Origin: Alishewanella jeotgali KCTC 22429
GTDB lineage: Bacteria > Pseudomonadota > Gammaproteobacteria > Enterobacterales > Alteromonadaceae
DNA length: 36,623 nucleotides
NCBI RefSeq assembly: GCF_000245735.1
Contig: NZ_AHTH01000065.1
Coordinates: forward strand, 1-36,623
Direction of reading: 5' to 3'
Part shown: positions 1 to 8,579 of the stretch, in pieces
Layout: every line of letters begins with the position of its first letter
Position numbering within the stretch: the stretch's first letter is position 1
The notes under the pieces: generated by a model
Told to the model about the DNA's origin: nothing
Database searches by the model: none
What the model saw: the letters and a program-made list of their open reading frames with translations, nothing else
Program-made: the position numbers and the translations under genes

Positions 1-71
1 GTGCTGGTGGTTGGAACGCAAAATGGCTGCGTTGAATTGTTAATACTGAGCGATGTATTCTTAGCGGAACT

Positions 72-80
72 TGTTATACT
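72..80 (+). promoter_or_regulatory. extended -10 promoter of perM
   Basis: TGTTATACT is an extended -10 (TGn followed by TATACT). No good -35 lies 16-18 bp upstream, as is common for extended -10 promoters. Transcription would begin near position 87. The site excludes the upstream TTG at 71 as start codon of the following gene and supports the ATG at 113. Inferred from sequence only. Confidence 0.5.
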
Positions 81-112
81 GGCAGGCACTTAACTTACAG
101 GTTTTGGCGATT

Positions 113-1183
113 ATGCTCGACTGGCTAAAAAAGTGGTACACCAATAAGTTTTCTGATCCGCAGGTTGTGACCTTATTTCTGATCCTGGTTTTGGGTTTTC
201 TTGGCATCTACTGGTTAAGCGGGATGCTGGCGCCAGTGCTGGTATCGATTGCTGTTGCTTATCTGCTGGAGTGGCCGGTTTCAAAATTATGCCGCATGGG
301 ACTCAGCCGTACTCTGAGTACATCCGTTGTGGTGCTGGGGTTTATGGGGGTACTGACATTAGTATTAATGTGGATAGTGCCGCTGGCCTGGTATCAGGGC
401 CGGAACCTACTAAAAGACTTGCCGCAGATGATTGAGCTGGGCCGGACCTATTTGCTCGAGCTGCCAGAGTTACTGCCTGGCATGGTCAGTGACGAGCAGA
501 TCCTGTTACTGATGCACTCGGTTGAAGAGCGGGTGATGGCCTTTGGCCGTCAGATGCTGTCGATGTCACTGGCGTCACTGGTGAATCTGGTAGCGTTGCT
601 GATTTATCTGGTGCTGGTGCCGGTAATGGTGTTTTTTATGTTAAAAGATAAAGCACAGCTGATCAGTGGCTTTGTGCAGTTCCTGCCGAACGAGCGTAAG
701 CTGATTGGCCAGGTCTGGCATGAAATGAACGTGCAGATCATGAACTATATCCGCGGCAAGATGCTTGAGATCCTGATTGTCGGCGCCGTCAGTTATCTGG
801 TGTTTTACTTGTTTGGGCTGAACTACGCACTGTTACTGGGGATCCTGGTTGGTTTATCCGTCCTTATTCCTTATATCGGTGCTGCCGTCGTCACCTTACC
901 GGTGGCAGTGGTGGCGCTGTTCCAGTGGGGCTTTACCGCGGAATTTGGCTATCTGATGCTGGCCTATGCCATTATTCAGGCGCTGGATGGTAATGTACTG
1001 GTACCGTTGCTATTTTCCGAAGTGGTCGATCTTAATCCGGTTTATATTATCGTGGCGGTGCTGTTTTTTGGCGGCTTGTTCGGCTTCTGGGGGGTATTCT
1101 TCGCTATCCCGTTGGCGTCTTTGGTCAAAGCCACGGCCAAAGCCTGGTCTGAGCGGCTGCATCCGACCGAATCTGCCGCCTGA
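113..1183 (+). CDS. perM: AI-2E family transporter / PerM-like permease
   Basis: A 356-residue inner-membrane protein of the AI-2E transporter (PerM/YfgO, UPF0118) family, close to the E. coli PerM length. Hydrophobic segments occur near the N-terminus (two after the KKWYTNKFSDPQ segment), around residues 60-90, near 150-180, and several more in the C-terminal half. The GxLVGLSxLIPYIGA region is characteristic of the family. An in-frame TTG 42 bp upstream lies inside the likely promoter, so the ATG giving MLDWLKKW is preferred. The family moves small solutes or ions (AI-2, Na+/H+ in some members); the substrate cannot be predicted here. It converges on the TonB receptor gene. In E. coli perM lies in the same neighbourhood as bcp-gcvR-dapA-bamC-purC, and that synteny is kept here. 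Confidence 0.9.
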   Translation: MLDWLKKWYTNKFSDPQVVTLFLILVLGFLGIYWLSGMLAPVLVSIAVAYLLEWPVSKLCRMGLSRTLSTSVVVLGFMGVLTLVLMWIVPLAWYQGRNLLKDLPQMIELGRTYLLELPELLPGMVSDEQILLLMHSVEERVMAFGRQMLSMSLASLVNLVALLIYLVLVPVMVFFMLKDKAQLISGFVQFLPNERKLIGQVWHEMNVQIMNYIRGKMLEILIVGAVSYLVFYLFGLNYALLLGILVGLSVLIPYIGAAVVTLPVAVVALFQWGFTAEFGYLMLAYAIIQALDGNVLVPLLFSEVVDLNPVYIIVAVLFFGGLFGFWGVFFAIPLASLVKATAKAWSERLHPTESAA

Positions 1184-1197
1184 CCGGCTCCTGTCGC

Positions 1198-1229
1198 AGC
1201 ATAAGCAGTGCGTTGGCACTGCTTATGCT
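1198..1229. terminator. 14-bp perfect hairpin between convergent genes
   Basis: AGCATAAGCAGTGC and its exact reverse complement are separated by the tetraloop GTTG. It lies 15 bp after the perM stop and between convergent genes. No T-run follows on either strand, so it may work as a 3'-end stabiliser or non-canonical terminator rather than a classical intrinsic one. Confidence 0.55.
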
Positions 1230-1238
1230 CATGATGCG

Positions 1239-1284
1239 TTGCTAAGCCTTATCATACCTGAGGTGTTATCAGGCGACTTAGCAA
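1239..1284. other. nested inverted repeat between perM and TonB receptor gene
   Basis: TTGCTAAG (1239-1246) is matched by CTTAGCAA (1277-1284), and CCTGA (1257-1261) by TCAGG (1269-1273), giving a two-tier stem-loop. On the minus strand it lies just after the TonB receptor gene, so it is probably part of that transcript's 3' end. No T-run is present. Confidence 0.4.
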
Positions 1285-1311
1285 AAAGTACTTACCATGG
1301 CTTGCCACAAT

Positions 1312-3327
1312 TTACCACAAGTAATCCAGATTGATACCGGCACTGAGCTGCCGGCCAGGCGCGCTTTCAAAGGCCCGGCCATTGCTTTGATTCACCACCA
1401 CAGCGCCGACATTATTGCGGTCGGTCAGATTCTGCAGTTGCAGCCAGCTGCGTACTTGCCATTGCCCCAGTTGCTGCGTGCTGTGCAGTGACAGATCGAA
1501 GCTAAGGCTTGCCGGGGCGAAGTCGCTGTTTTGATCATTAATCGCGATCTGATCGCGGTAACGGCTGGTCCACTCCAGAAACAGCGGCCTGGTTAACCAG
1601 GGTTGCCAGCTTAATTGCCAGTGGCTATCCAGCCTGGCGACACCGGGAATACGCTTGCCGGCAAGTTCGGCACTATCGAATTGTGCATCCAGATAGGTTA
1701 GTGCGACTTGCTGTGATAAGGCCGGTGTAAGTTGTTGCTGCCAGTAAAACTCCAGTCCCTGGCGGGCGGTCGCACCGGCGTTACGAAAGCTGGTACGGCC
1801 GTTGTCTGAGCTGGCAACCAGTAACTCATCGCTGCTGCGGATGCTAAAGGCACTGACACTAAAACGCGCTCGGCTGGCAGCATATTTGACACCGCTCTCC
1901 CACTGGCGGTTTTCGCTGGCCAGCAGTGCCAGATTCAGGCCACTTCCCTCAGGTTTATATGCCAGCTCTGCCAGGGTCGGGGCTTCAAACCCCAGTCCTG
2001 TGCTGATAAACCAGGACAACGAGTCATTGAGCCGGTAATTCAAGCCCATAGCGGCCGCCTGTTGATAGTAATTTTTACGGCCACTATCATCCGGGTTAGC
2101 ACCCTGAATAAAACGGTCCCGGATCTGATAACTCAGCTCGGTATAACGCAAACCAGCATCAACACTTAGCTTTGCTGTTGCTTGCCAGTGCAAACGCCAG
2201 AACAGATCGCGATTCTCCGCCAGATTGGTTTCATCGCGGCGCAAATCACCACGTTGCCCAAAATTGTTGACGAAACCCTGGCGCTCATCATCACTACTTA
2301 CCCAGGCACCACCTACGGTACTTTGCAGGACGTCTGTAAGGCGCCAGCTATATTGACCATTCACGCCCTGATATTGCCTATCCAGTGCTATATCACCGCC
2401 AGCTGAGGTAATGGCTGCCCCGGTAAAGGCGAGGCGTTGCGTGACTTCACGCTCACCGCGCCATAGCGCCAGTTGCCAGGGGCTGTGACCGCTTTGTTGC
2501 AGAGCCAGGCTAAGTTGGCGTTGCCGGGTGCTTTTCGTGGTATCGAATTGTTGTGCCTGGCTCACAGTTTGTTTCGGATCGGCGCGCCACTGTGTCGGCG
2601 TGAGGCTGAGCGGATCCTGTAATAAGGGGTCATAGGCGAAGTCCAGTCGCAGACTGGCGCTTAGCGAGTCTGCAAGCTGTGTTTGCCAGAGTCCCTGCAG
2701 TTGCTGCTTGCGGGCGGCAGAATGCGGGCGAAAGCCATCGCTTTCAAAGTGCTTTGCCGCCAGGCTAAACTGATGCTGGCCGAGCTGTTGTCGGCCCGCT
2801 AACTGGTATTGCTGATGCTGCTGACTGACTGCCAGCGCTGTCCCGGCGCGTGCCGTGGCCTCAGTTGCGGTGCGCAAGGCAATGACCCCGCCAGCGCCAT
2901 TACCATAAAGTACTGCCAGTGGCCCGCGTAACACCTCGATTTCGGCAATATTATCCAGTAACACACTGGATAATTGCCCCTGACCATCGGGCGCGGAAAT
3001 TGGAATACCATCCTGTGACAAATAGATCCCGCGCACGCCAAAGGCGCTGCGACTGCCAAAACCGCGAATACTCAGCCGGGTGTCCTGCGCGAAGTTCGCG
3101 CGGCTGTCGACCTGTAAGCCCGGAATACCCTGCAGTAACTGGCCACTATCAATTAACAGGCCACTGCGGGGCAGAGCGCGGACTTCGATACTTGCTGCGG
3201 CATCCAGCCAGCGTTGCTGCTGGGCATTGGCGGTAATAACAATGACTTCAGGCGTCTGAGCCAGAGCGCCAGACGATACCGCCAGCATAATGCTGGCGGT
3301 AACAGGTTTTAGACTAGGCCTGAGCAT
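1312..3327 (-). CDS. pqqU: TonB-dependent receptor, PqqU (YncD)-like
   Basis: A 671-residue outer-membrane receptor. A signal peptide ends at about residue 23 (ALA|QT), followed by a TonB box (EVIVITA, residues 27-33), the plug domain with the IRGFGSRSAFGVRG motif and LRGPLAVLYGNGAGG, then a 22-strand-type barrel ending in an aromatic residue. Similarity to E. coli YncD, recalled from memory, is extensive: AQDxxLSIRGFGSRS, DGIPxxxPDGQGQ, LTxxxWxAxPxQ and GRxxExAPGR near the C-terminus. YncD is the PQQ importer now called PqqU. Its ATG overlaps the TGA of the preceding PQQ-dehydrogenase gene (TGATG), implying translational coupling. The substrate PQQ is inferred from both homology and the coupled gene; another siderophore-like ligand is possible. 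Confidence 0.85.
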   Translation of the reverse strand: MLRPSLKPVTASIMLAVSSGALAQTPEVIVITANAQQQRWLDAAASIEVRALPRSGLLIDSGQLLQGIPGLQVDSRANFAQDTRLSIRGFGSRSAFGVRGIYLSQDGIPISAPDGQGQLSSVLLDNIAEIEVLRGPLAVLYGNGAGGVIALRTATEATARAGTALAVSQQHQQYQLAGRQQLGQHQFSLAAKHFESDGFRPHSAARKQQLQGLWQTQLADSLSASLRLDFAYDPLLQDPLSLTPTQWRADPKQTVSQAQQFDTTKSTRQRQLSLALQQSGHSPWQLALWRGEREVTQRLAFTGAAITSAGGDIALDRQYQGVNGQYSWRLTDVLQSTVGGAWVSSDDERQGFVNNFGQRGDLRRDETNLAENRDLFWRLHWQATAKLSVDAGLRYTELSYQIRDRFIQGANPDDSGRKNYYQQAAAMGLNYRLNDSLSWFISTGLGFEAPTLAELAYKPEGSGLNLALLASENRQWESGVKYAASRARFSVSAFSIRSSDELLVASSDNGRTSFRNAGATARQGLEFYWQQQLTPALSQQVALTYLDAQFDSAELAGKRIPGVARLDSHWQLSWQPWLTRPLFLEWTSRYRDQIAINDQNSDFAPASLSFDLSLHSTQQLGQWQVRSWLQLQNLTDRNNVGAVVVNQSNGRAFESAPGRQLSAGINLDYLW

Positions 3328-4448
3328 CAGTTAGCGGCTGCCCGTAACCGTAACAGTTGACCATTGGCCTGATCGGTTAACAGATAAACAGCGCCATCGG
3401 GACCCTGACGGACATCGCGGATCCGCTGCCCGATCATAATACGTTCCTCATGACTGACTTTGTCGCCATCCAGCTCTAAGCGCACCAGTTGCCCGAAACG
3501 CAGCGAGCCGACCAGCAGGTTGTTTTGCCAGCCCGGAATGGCGTCGCTTAAGTAGAACGCCATACCACTTGGTGCAATCGAGGGTGTCCATTTATGCAGT
3601 GGTTGTTCCATACCGTCTTTCTCGGTTTGGCCGATTTTGCCGCCACCGTATTCTTCACCATAGGTGATCACCGGCCAGCCATAGTTTAGTGTTGCCCGGG
3701 CGATATTAATTTCATCGCCACCCTGAGGACCATGCTCATGGGTCCAAAGCTCGGCGGTCGTCGGATGCAGCGCTGCGCCCTGAATATTGCGATGACCATA
3801 AGACCAGATGTCATCCAACACCGCGCTGTCCTTTACATAAGGGTTATCCGCCGGGATCTGGCCATCCAGTTCCAGGCGTACTACCTTGCCGTGATGGGTA
3901 TCAAAGGTCTGGGCATCATGGCGCCGGGCACCGCGATCACCTAAGGTCACGAACAGCTTACGATCCGGTGTTACCACCAGACGGCTGCCAAAATGATGCC
4001 GGCTGGCGAATTTTGGCTGGGCACTAAAGACGACTTTAACATCACTCAGGCCCGTCTCACCGAGGGTAGCAAGCGCTACGGCTGTGCTACTGGTATTTTC
4101 GGCGCCTGGCTCGGTATAGCTAAGATAAATTTGCCGGGTGGTCGCAAAGTCCGGATGTAAAATCACATCCAGTAAACCACCCTGACCAGCGGCCAGTACG
4201 GTAGGAACACCCGTTAACGGCTTGCTCAGCTCGCCATTGGCGCTGACATAACGAAGATTGCCGTTACGTTCGGTGACCAGCATGCGACCGTCTGGTAAAA
4301 AGGCTAATCCCCACGGATGTTCCAGACCCGTTGCTACGGTATCCATTTGCAGTGTGGCCTTTTCGGTGTTCAGCTGTTGCGCCACTGCGCTTAGTGAGGT
4401 GACGAGTAAACCTAAAGAGAGTAGTGAGAGACGTAGCGTCTTGTTCAT
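3327..4448 (-). CDS. soluble PQQ-dependent aldose sugar dehydrogenase (YliI/Asd-like)
   Basis: A 373-residue periplasmic six-bladed beta-propeller quinoprotein. The signal peptide MNKTLRLSLLSLGLLVTSLSAVAQ ends near residue 24. Family landmarks are GLEHPWGLAFLPDG (41-54), GQGGLLD (88-94), the PQQ-contact region SRHHFGSRL (149-157), LGDRG (169-173), YGHRN (217-221) and THEHGPQGGDE. Length and order match E. coli YliI (371 residues), which oxidises aldoses to lactones with PQQ and calcium. It is the first gene of a two-gene operon with the PqqU-like receptor, overlapping it by one base. No PQQ biosynthesis gene is visible nearby, so PQQ may be scavenged. The 115 bp upstream must hold its promoter and the bcp 3' end; GCAGCAG/CTGCTGC forms a stem at 4504-4523. 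Confidence 0.9.
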   Translation of the reverse strand: MNKTLRLSLLSLGLLVTSLSAVAQQLNTEKATLQMDTVATGLEHPWGLAFLPDGRMLVTERNGNLRYVSANGELSKPLTGVPTVLAAGQGGLLDVILHPDFATTRQIYLSYTEPGAENTSSTAVALATLGETGLSDVKVVFSAQPKFASRHHFGSRLVVTPDRKLFVTLGDRGARRHDAQTFDTHHGKVVRLELDGQIPADNPYVKDSAVLDDIWSYGHRNIQGAALHPTTAELWTHEHGPQGGDEINIARATLNYGWPVITYGEEYGGGKIGQTEKDGMEQPLHKWTPSIAPSGMAFYLSDAIPGWQNNLLVGSLRFGQLVRLELDGDKVSHEERIMIGQRIRDVRQGPDGAVYLLTDQANGQLLRLRAAAN

Positions 4449-4563
4449 ATTCAGCTCCTGTTGCGAGCAGCCAGGCTGCCATTTGATATCGTTTCAGATA
4501 CTAGCAGCAGGGTGAACTGCTGCCCAAGCAAGATCCGGTAACTTGACCCGGTTTAGCGGCGAA

Positions 4564-5031
4564 TTAAGACTTCAGGTAGTCCAGCACCACCTGGTGATGG
4601 TTACTGGTTTTGAAATTATCAAATACCTTAGCGATGCTGCCGTCCTGATTGATCAGGAAACTGACACGATGCAGGCCATCATACTCTTTGCCCATAAACT
4701 TCTTGGGTCCCCAAACACCAAAGGCTGCTGCAACCTGATGCGTTTCATCGCCGAGCAGCAGAAAATTCAGCTGGTCGCGCTGGGCAAACTTGGCAAGTTT
4801 GGCGGGGGCATCGGTGCTGATACCCACCACAGTGACACCGAGCGCCTGTAGTTCGGCGTTGCTATCGCGCAGCGCACAGGCTTGTACTGTGCAACCCGGG
4901 GTCATCGCTTTCGGGTAAAAATACAGTAACACTCTGCTTTGTTGCAGTAAGGCTGACAGCTTGGTTGGTTGTTGCTGTTGATCGGGCAGGGTAAAGTCGG
5001 GCGCCTGCTGGCCGGCAGTCAGTGTTTGCAT
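4564..5031 (-). CDS. bcp: thioredoxin-dependent peroxiredoxin Bcp
   Basis: A 155-residue cytoplasmic thiol peroxidase of the Prx/BCP (PrxQ) type, reducing H2O2 and organic peroxides with thioredoxin. The peroxidatic site TPGCTVQAC has Cys47 with the resolving cysteine Cys52 five residues later, the hallmark of PrxQ enzymes. The preceding YFYPKAMTPGC and the later WGPKKFMGKEYDGLHR region also fit. Nine bases separate it from gcvR, with which it forms an operon as in E. coli. Length matches the family. Confidence 0.96.
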   Translation of the reverse strand: MQTLTAGQQAPDFTLPDQQQQPTKLSALLQQSRVLLYFYPKAMTPGCTVQACALRDSNAELQALGVTVVGISTDAPAKLAKFAQRDQLNFLLLGDETHQVAAAFGVWGPKKFMGKEYDGLHRVSFLINQDGSIAKVFDNFKTSNHHQVVLDYLKS

Positions 5032-5040
5032 AATGTATCC

Positions 5041-5562
5041 TTATTGTTGGGCCTGAAAGTGTCCGCTCAGGCCAAGTTGCTGCATTAAACCGGTTAATTC
5101 TGTTGCAATAATGCTGGCGTTTACGCCTTCGGGTAGCTCCAGTGTCATCTGGGTGTGCATCATTATTTTATCTTGCTCGGTAAAGGTTTCAGATTGCAGT
5201 GAGCCGATATAAATATTGTGGCTGGCTAGCAAACCGGTAATAGCGCCGAGCGTACCAACCCGATCTGGACCGCTATAGTCCAACACATAATGTGCAACCA
5301 CCTGGGTGCGCGGACGGCCTGTTGTACGTTTTGTCATGGTAGTCAGATCAAGCTCTAAGCCCAGAGCGGGTAATAAATGCTCAATGCGACTGATGGCGGC
5401 CAGATCGCCGGCCAGTAACATAATAAAGGTAAACTCACTACCAAAGATTGCCATCCGGCTATCGATTATATTGCAGTTACATTCGGTAACCAGTCGCGCC
5501 AGTTTACTGACAATGCCGGTGCGGTCTGGGCCAATGGCGGTCACAACCAGTTGTTGGGGCAT
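5041..5562 (-). CDS. gcvR: glycine cleavage system transcriptional repressor GcvR (two ACT domains)
   Basis: A 173-residue cytoplasmic regulator with two ACT domains: residues about 4-75 (VVTAIGPDRTGIVSKLARLVTECNC) and about 90-165 (LDYSGPDRVGTLGAITGLLASHNI). GcvR binds GcvA and blocks activation of gcvTHP unless glycine is present. It lies upstream of bcp on the minus strand and divergent from dapA, as in E. coli. ATG is preceded by an AGGA-like site. GcvR-like ACT proteins are assigned by homology; binding of glycine here is not directly shown. Confidence 0.93.
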   Translation of the reverse strand: MPQQLVVTAIGPDRTGIVSKLARLVTECNCNIIDSRMAIFGSEFTFIMLLAGDLAAISRIEHLLPALGLELDLTTMTKRTTGRPRTQVVAHYVLDYSGPDRVGTLGAITGLLASHNIYIGSLQSETFTEQDKIMMHTQMTLELPEGVNASIIATELTGLMQQLGLSGHFQAQQ

Positions 5563-5664
5563 AGTTTTCCTATGGTGTCGCTGGAAATAAAGGAGTCGCA
5601 GTTTAGCATAGTGCCATCTAAAGTCACTGCTCGAAGCGGCAATGCTAGCCGGTAAACAGTCTCC

Positions 5665-5693
5665 TTGTGTTTCCGGGGTTCTGTCTTTAACAT
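5665..5693 (+). promoter_or_regulatory. candidate sigma70 promoter of dapA
   Basis: TTGTGT (5665-5670), a 17-bp spacer, then TAACAT (5688-5693). The predicted start is about 30 bp before the dapA ATG, and a GGAG site at 5716-5719 follows. Judged by eye in the 167-bp gcvR/dapA divergent gap. Confidence 0.4.
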
Positions 5694-5729
5694 AGGCGGC
5701 CGTAAATTTATTCGTGGAGCCAACTTAAG

Positions 5730-6617
5730 ATGTTCAGAGGTAGTTTCGTTGCACTGATCACCCCCATGACCGCACAGGGGCAGGTAGATTATGACAGTTT
5801 ACATACACTGGTCGATTTTCACCTGAAGCAGGGTAGCGATGGTCTGGTCATTATGGGAACCACAGGTGAAGCCGCGACGCTGAGTCTGACAGAGCAACAT
5901 GCAGCATTAAAGCAGGTGTGTCAGCAGGTTGCCGGACGGATCCCGGTGTTGGTCGGAAACGGCGCTATGTCGACTGCTGAGGCGGTTGAGAAAACCCGGT
6001 TTTTTGCTGATCTTCCGATAGACGGTTATCTTACTGTTACGCCTTTTTACAACAAGCCAACCCAAAAAGGCATGCTGGCGCATTTTCAGGCGGTAGCTGC
6101 GGCTACTGATAAAGCGATTTTCTTATATAACGTGCCAGGGCGGACCGGTGTCGACTTGAAAGCCGAAACGGTTGCCGAGCTGGCGAAGGTACCCAATATC
6201 GTCGGCATTAAAGAAGCAACTGGCTCGTTGGCCCGTTTGGCTGAGTTACAGGCCTTGTGTCCGGCTGACTTTTTATTGTTCAGCGGTGATGATGCCAGTT
6301 TCGCCGAATTTATGTTACAAGGTGGTCATGGCGTGATTTCGGTGACTGCCAACGTCGCGCCGGCTGCTATGGCAGCAATTTGCCGCGCTGCGGCGCAGGG
6401 TGATGCCGCCACGGCTAAAGTACTGGATAGCCGGCTGCAGGCGTTACATCGCGATCTTTTTATCGAATCCAACCCGATCCCAACCAAGTGGGCTTTGCTG
6501 CAGATGGGGCTGATCCAGTCAGATTTTCTGCGCTTGCCGTTGACGCAGTTGGAACCAATTTATCAAAGTACAATCGAACAGGCATTACAACAAGCCGGTA
6601 TTGAGAAGCAGGAGTAG
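5730..6617 (+). CDS. dapA: 4-hydroxy-tetrahydrodipicolinate synthase DapA
   Basis: A 295-residue cytoplasmic TIM-barrel enzyme that condenses pyruvate with aspartate semialdehyde, the committed step of diaminopimelate/lysine synthesis. Catalytic residues align with E. coli numbering: Thr44-Thr45 in MGTTGEA, Tyr107 in TPFYNKP, Tyr133 in YNVPGRTG, Arg138 and the Schiff-base Lys161 in GIKEATG. The family's full length is present. The stop codon shares the region of the bamC ribosome binding site (GGAGTAG), so the two genes are translated together. Divergent from gcvR. Confidence 0.98.
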   Translation: MFRGSFVALITPMTAQGQVDYDSLHTLVDFHLKQGSDGLVIMGTTGEAATLSLTEQHAALKQVCQQVAGRIPVLVGNGAMSTAEAVEKTRFFADLPIDGYLTVTPFYNKPTQKGMLAHFQAVAAATDKAIFLYNVPGRTGVDLKAETVAELAKVPNIVGIKEATGSLARLAELQALCPADFLLFSGDDASFAEFMLQGGHGVISVTANVAPAAMAAICRAAAQGDAATAKVLDSRLQALHRDLFIESNPIPTKWALLQMGLIQSDFLRLPLTQLEPIYQSTIEQALQQAGIEKQE

Positions 6618-6622
6618 TATAG

Positions 6623-7681
6623 GTGCAAAAGTGGGCTAAAGGATGTGTAGCGGTCAGCGTGCTGTTAAGCGGCTGTGCCTTTTTTGACAAAGAAACAACA
6701 GAAACCCCAAGTACCTCGCAGGTTAATTTGCGTATTCCTGAAGGTTTAGCCAAACCGAATCAACCTGCTGCTTTTGATATCCCTGCGGTGGCACCGGTAT
6801 CGGGTCAGATCGCTAACAAGAAACCACCCACCTTGATCCTGGCCACCGCCAGCAGCAGCCGGTTGGAAGAGGAAGAAAAACTGTCGCGGGTGTGGTTCGA
6901 ACGTAACGATCTTACCGGCGATTTATTGCCCTTTATTCAGCAACAGTTACGGGATTTTTTCGCGGCACAACAGGTTGAGTTGACCCAACTTGACGATGCC
7001 GGCTTACGTTATGAAACCGGCTGGATCCAACGTTCACGTAGCTCAGGTTTCTGGCTATGGAAGAGCGAGAATCCGGTTGATCAGGTTCGCTACCAAATTG
7101 AACTGGCACCGCGACCACATGGCCGCTCATTGAGCATGACCTCAACCTTGCTTGAGCACCAATATTTTGTCGCCGGTGAACAGCTCAGCGTTCAGGACGC
7201 CAAGGCTAACGAAGTGAATGTGTTAAACCGCATTATTAACCAGGTTGCGATTGCGGAAATACAAGCTGCCCGTGAACAGCGGCTGGCTGTGGCTGAAGTA
7301 TCGTTGGAACCGGGCTTGGATCAGGCTGGTAACCCGGCGCTGCTCACACGTCAGCCAACAGATGTGACCTGGTCACAGCTGGAATTGTTATTCCCGGAAT
7401 TAAATTTGACGGTAACGGATTTTGACCGCTCGGTGCTGACTTATTATGTCAGCTATACCAAACCAACACGCGGCATCTGGCGCACTATTACCTTCCGGGA
7501 TGCGCCGCTGAGCCTGCCGCTGGAGGATGGCGAATATCAGTTAGTGCTGAGTCGCCACAACGGCACAGGTACGGCGATTTCCTGGCAGGATAAGAGTGGC
7601 GAGCCACTGCCGCCGGCACTGGTTGCTGCGTTGTATGAACCTATGGTGGCGGCAATCCGCGCTGCCGGCTTAGAATTCTAA
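6623..7681 (+). CDS. bamC: outer membrane assembly lipoprotein BamC
   Basis: A 352-residue lipoprotein of the beta-barrel assembly machinery. It starts at GTG with a GGAG site overlapping the dapA stop codon. The signal peptide ends in the lipobox LLSGC with acylated Cys18. An unstructured stretch around residues 25-80, containing VNLRIPEGLAKP, corresponds to the segment that contacts BamD, followed by two helix-grip domains. dapA-bamC adjacency is the classical gammaproteobacterial arrangement. Confidence 0.95.
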   Translation: MQKWAKGCVAVSVLLSGCAFFDKETTETPSTSQVNLRIPEGLAKPNQPAAFDIPAVAPVSGQIANKKPPTLILATASSSRLEEEEKLSRVWFERNDLTGDLLPFIQQQLRDFFAAQQVELTQLDDAGLRYETGWIQRSRSSGFWLWKSENPVDQVRYQIELAPRPHGRSLSMTSTLLEHQYFVAGEQLSVQDAKANEVNVLNRIINQVAIAEIQAAREQRLAVAEVSLEPGLDQAGNPALLTRQPTDVTWSQLELLFPELNLTVTDFDRSVLTYYVSYTKPTRGIWRTITFRDAPLSLPLEDGEYQLVLSRHNGTGTAISWQDKSGEPLPPALVAALYEPMVAAIRAAGLEF

Positions 7682-7700
7682 GCTGCGGTAAAAAAGTCAT

Positions 7701-7728
7701 TTGCGAACAGGCCAAAGCCCATTATACT
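7701..7728 (+). promoter_or_regulatory. sigma70 promoter of purC
   Basis: TTGCGA (7701-7706), a 16-bp spacer, and TATACT (7723-7728), 40 bp before the purC ATG. No convincing palindromic PurR operator was seen. Confidence 0.6.
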
Positions 7729-7767
7729 TTGCGCCTGATTTTCAGTGCCCGCCGTCCGGAGTAAAAA

Positions 7768-8484
7768 ATGGTTCAAAAGACAACAGAGCTGTACCGTGGA
7801 AAAGCCAAGACTGTGTATCACACCACAGATGAGAATCTGCTGGTATTACACTTTCGCAACGATACCTCAGCCTTTGACGGTGAGCGTATTGAGCAGCTCG
7901 ATCGCAAAGGCATGATCAACAATAAGTTTAACTTCTTTATCATGCAAAAGCTGGAGCAGGCCGGGATCCCGACGCAAGCCGAGCAGTTACTGAGTGACGA
8001 TGAAGTACTGGTAAAAAAATTAACGATGATTCCGGTAGAGTGCGTGATCCGCAATTATGCTGCCGGTTCTTTAGTGCGCCGTCTGGGTGTCAGCGAAGGG
8101 CAGCAGTTGACGCCGCCGACTTTTGAGCTGTTTTTAAAGAACGACGCGCTGCACGACCCTATGGTCAATGAATCACTGGCGGTATCCTTTGGCTGGGCCA
8201 CGGCGGAGCAACTGGCAGAAATGAAGCGTCTGACCTACAAAGCTAACGAAGTATTATCTGCGCTGTTTGATGCTGCCGGTATGCTGCTGGTTGACTTTAA
8301 ACTGGAGTTCGGTTTGTTTAATGGCCAAATCGTGTTGGGTGATGAGTTCTCGCCAGACGGTTGCCGGCTGTGGGATAAAGCAACCCGCAAAAAACTGGAT
8401 AAAGATCGCTTCCGCCAGGGCCTTGGCGGCGTAGTTGAAGCCTACGAGGAAGTGGCGCAACGCTTAGGCGTGAATCTCGGGTAA
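7768..8484 (+). CDS. purC: phosphoribosylaminoimidazole-succinocarboxamide synthase PurC
   Basis: A 238-residue cytoplasmic ATP-dependent ligase joining aspartate to CAIR in de novo purine synthesis. The N-terminal [13 protein letters not shown] nucleotide-binding strand, the [12 protein letters not shown] motif, and LVDFKLEFG followed by [14 protein letters not shown] are diagnostic. Length equals that of E. coli PurC. It has its own promoter and is followed by a terminator. Ribosome site CCGGAG precedes the ATG. Confidence 0.98.
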   Translation: MVQKTTELYRGKAKTVYHTTDENLLVLHFRNDTSAFDGERIEQLDRKGMINNKFNFFIMQKLEQAGIPTQAEQLLSDDEVLVKKLTMIPVECVIRNYAAGSLVRRLGVSEGQQLTPPTFELFLKNDALHDPMVNESLAVSFGWATAEQLAEMKRLTYKANEVLSALFDAAGMLLVDFKLEFGLFNGQIVLGDEFSPDGCRLWDKATRKKLDKDRFRQGLGGVVEAYEEVAQRLGVNLG

Positions 8485-8491
8485 TACCGTC

Positions 8492-8523
8492 AGAATAAAG
8501 CCACCGTCAGGTGGCTTTATTCT
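8492..8523. terminator. intrinsic terminator after purC
   Basis: A 14-bp perfect stem (AGAATAAAGCCACC with its complement) around the tetraloop GTCA. The A-rich left base and T-rich right base give a terminator able to act on the plus strand. Confidence 0.8.
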
Positions 8524-8579
8524 ATCGTGCTTAGCTAGTCGGTAACACCGTTGCTGAAGTAAAGAAAACAGGAGTGTGC

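Noticed and set aside
1..43. Possible 3' end of an upstream gene (frame ending TAA at 41-43, or a second frame open to 93)
   Set aside because: The fragment is too short to identify; two frames are open and neither resembles a protein I can name.
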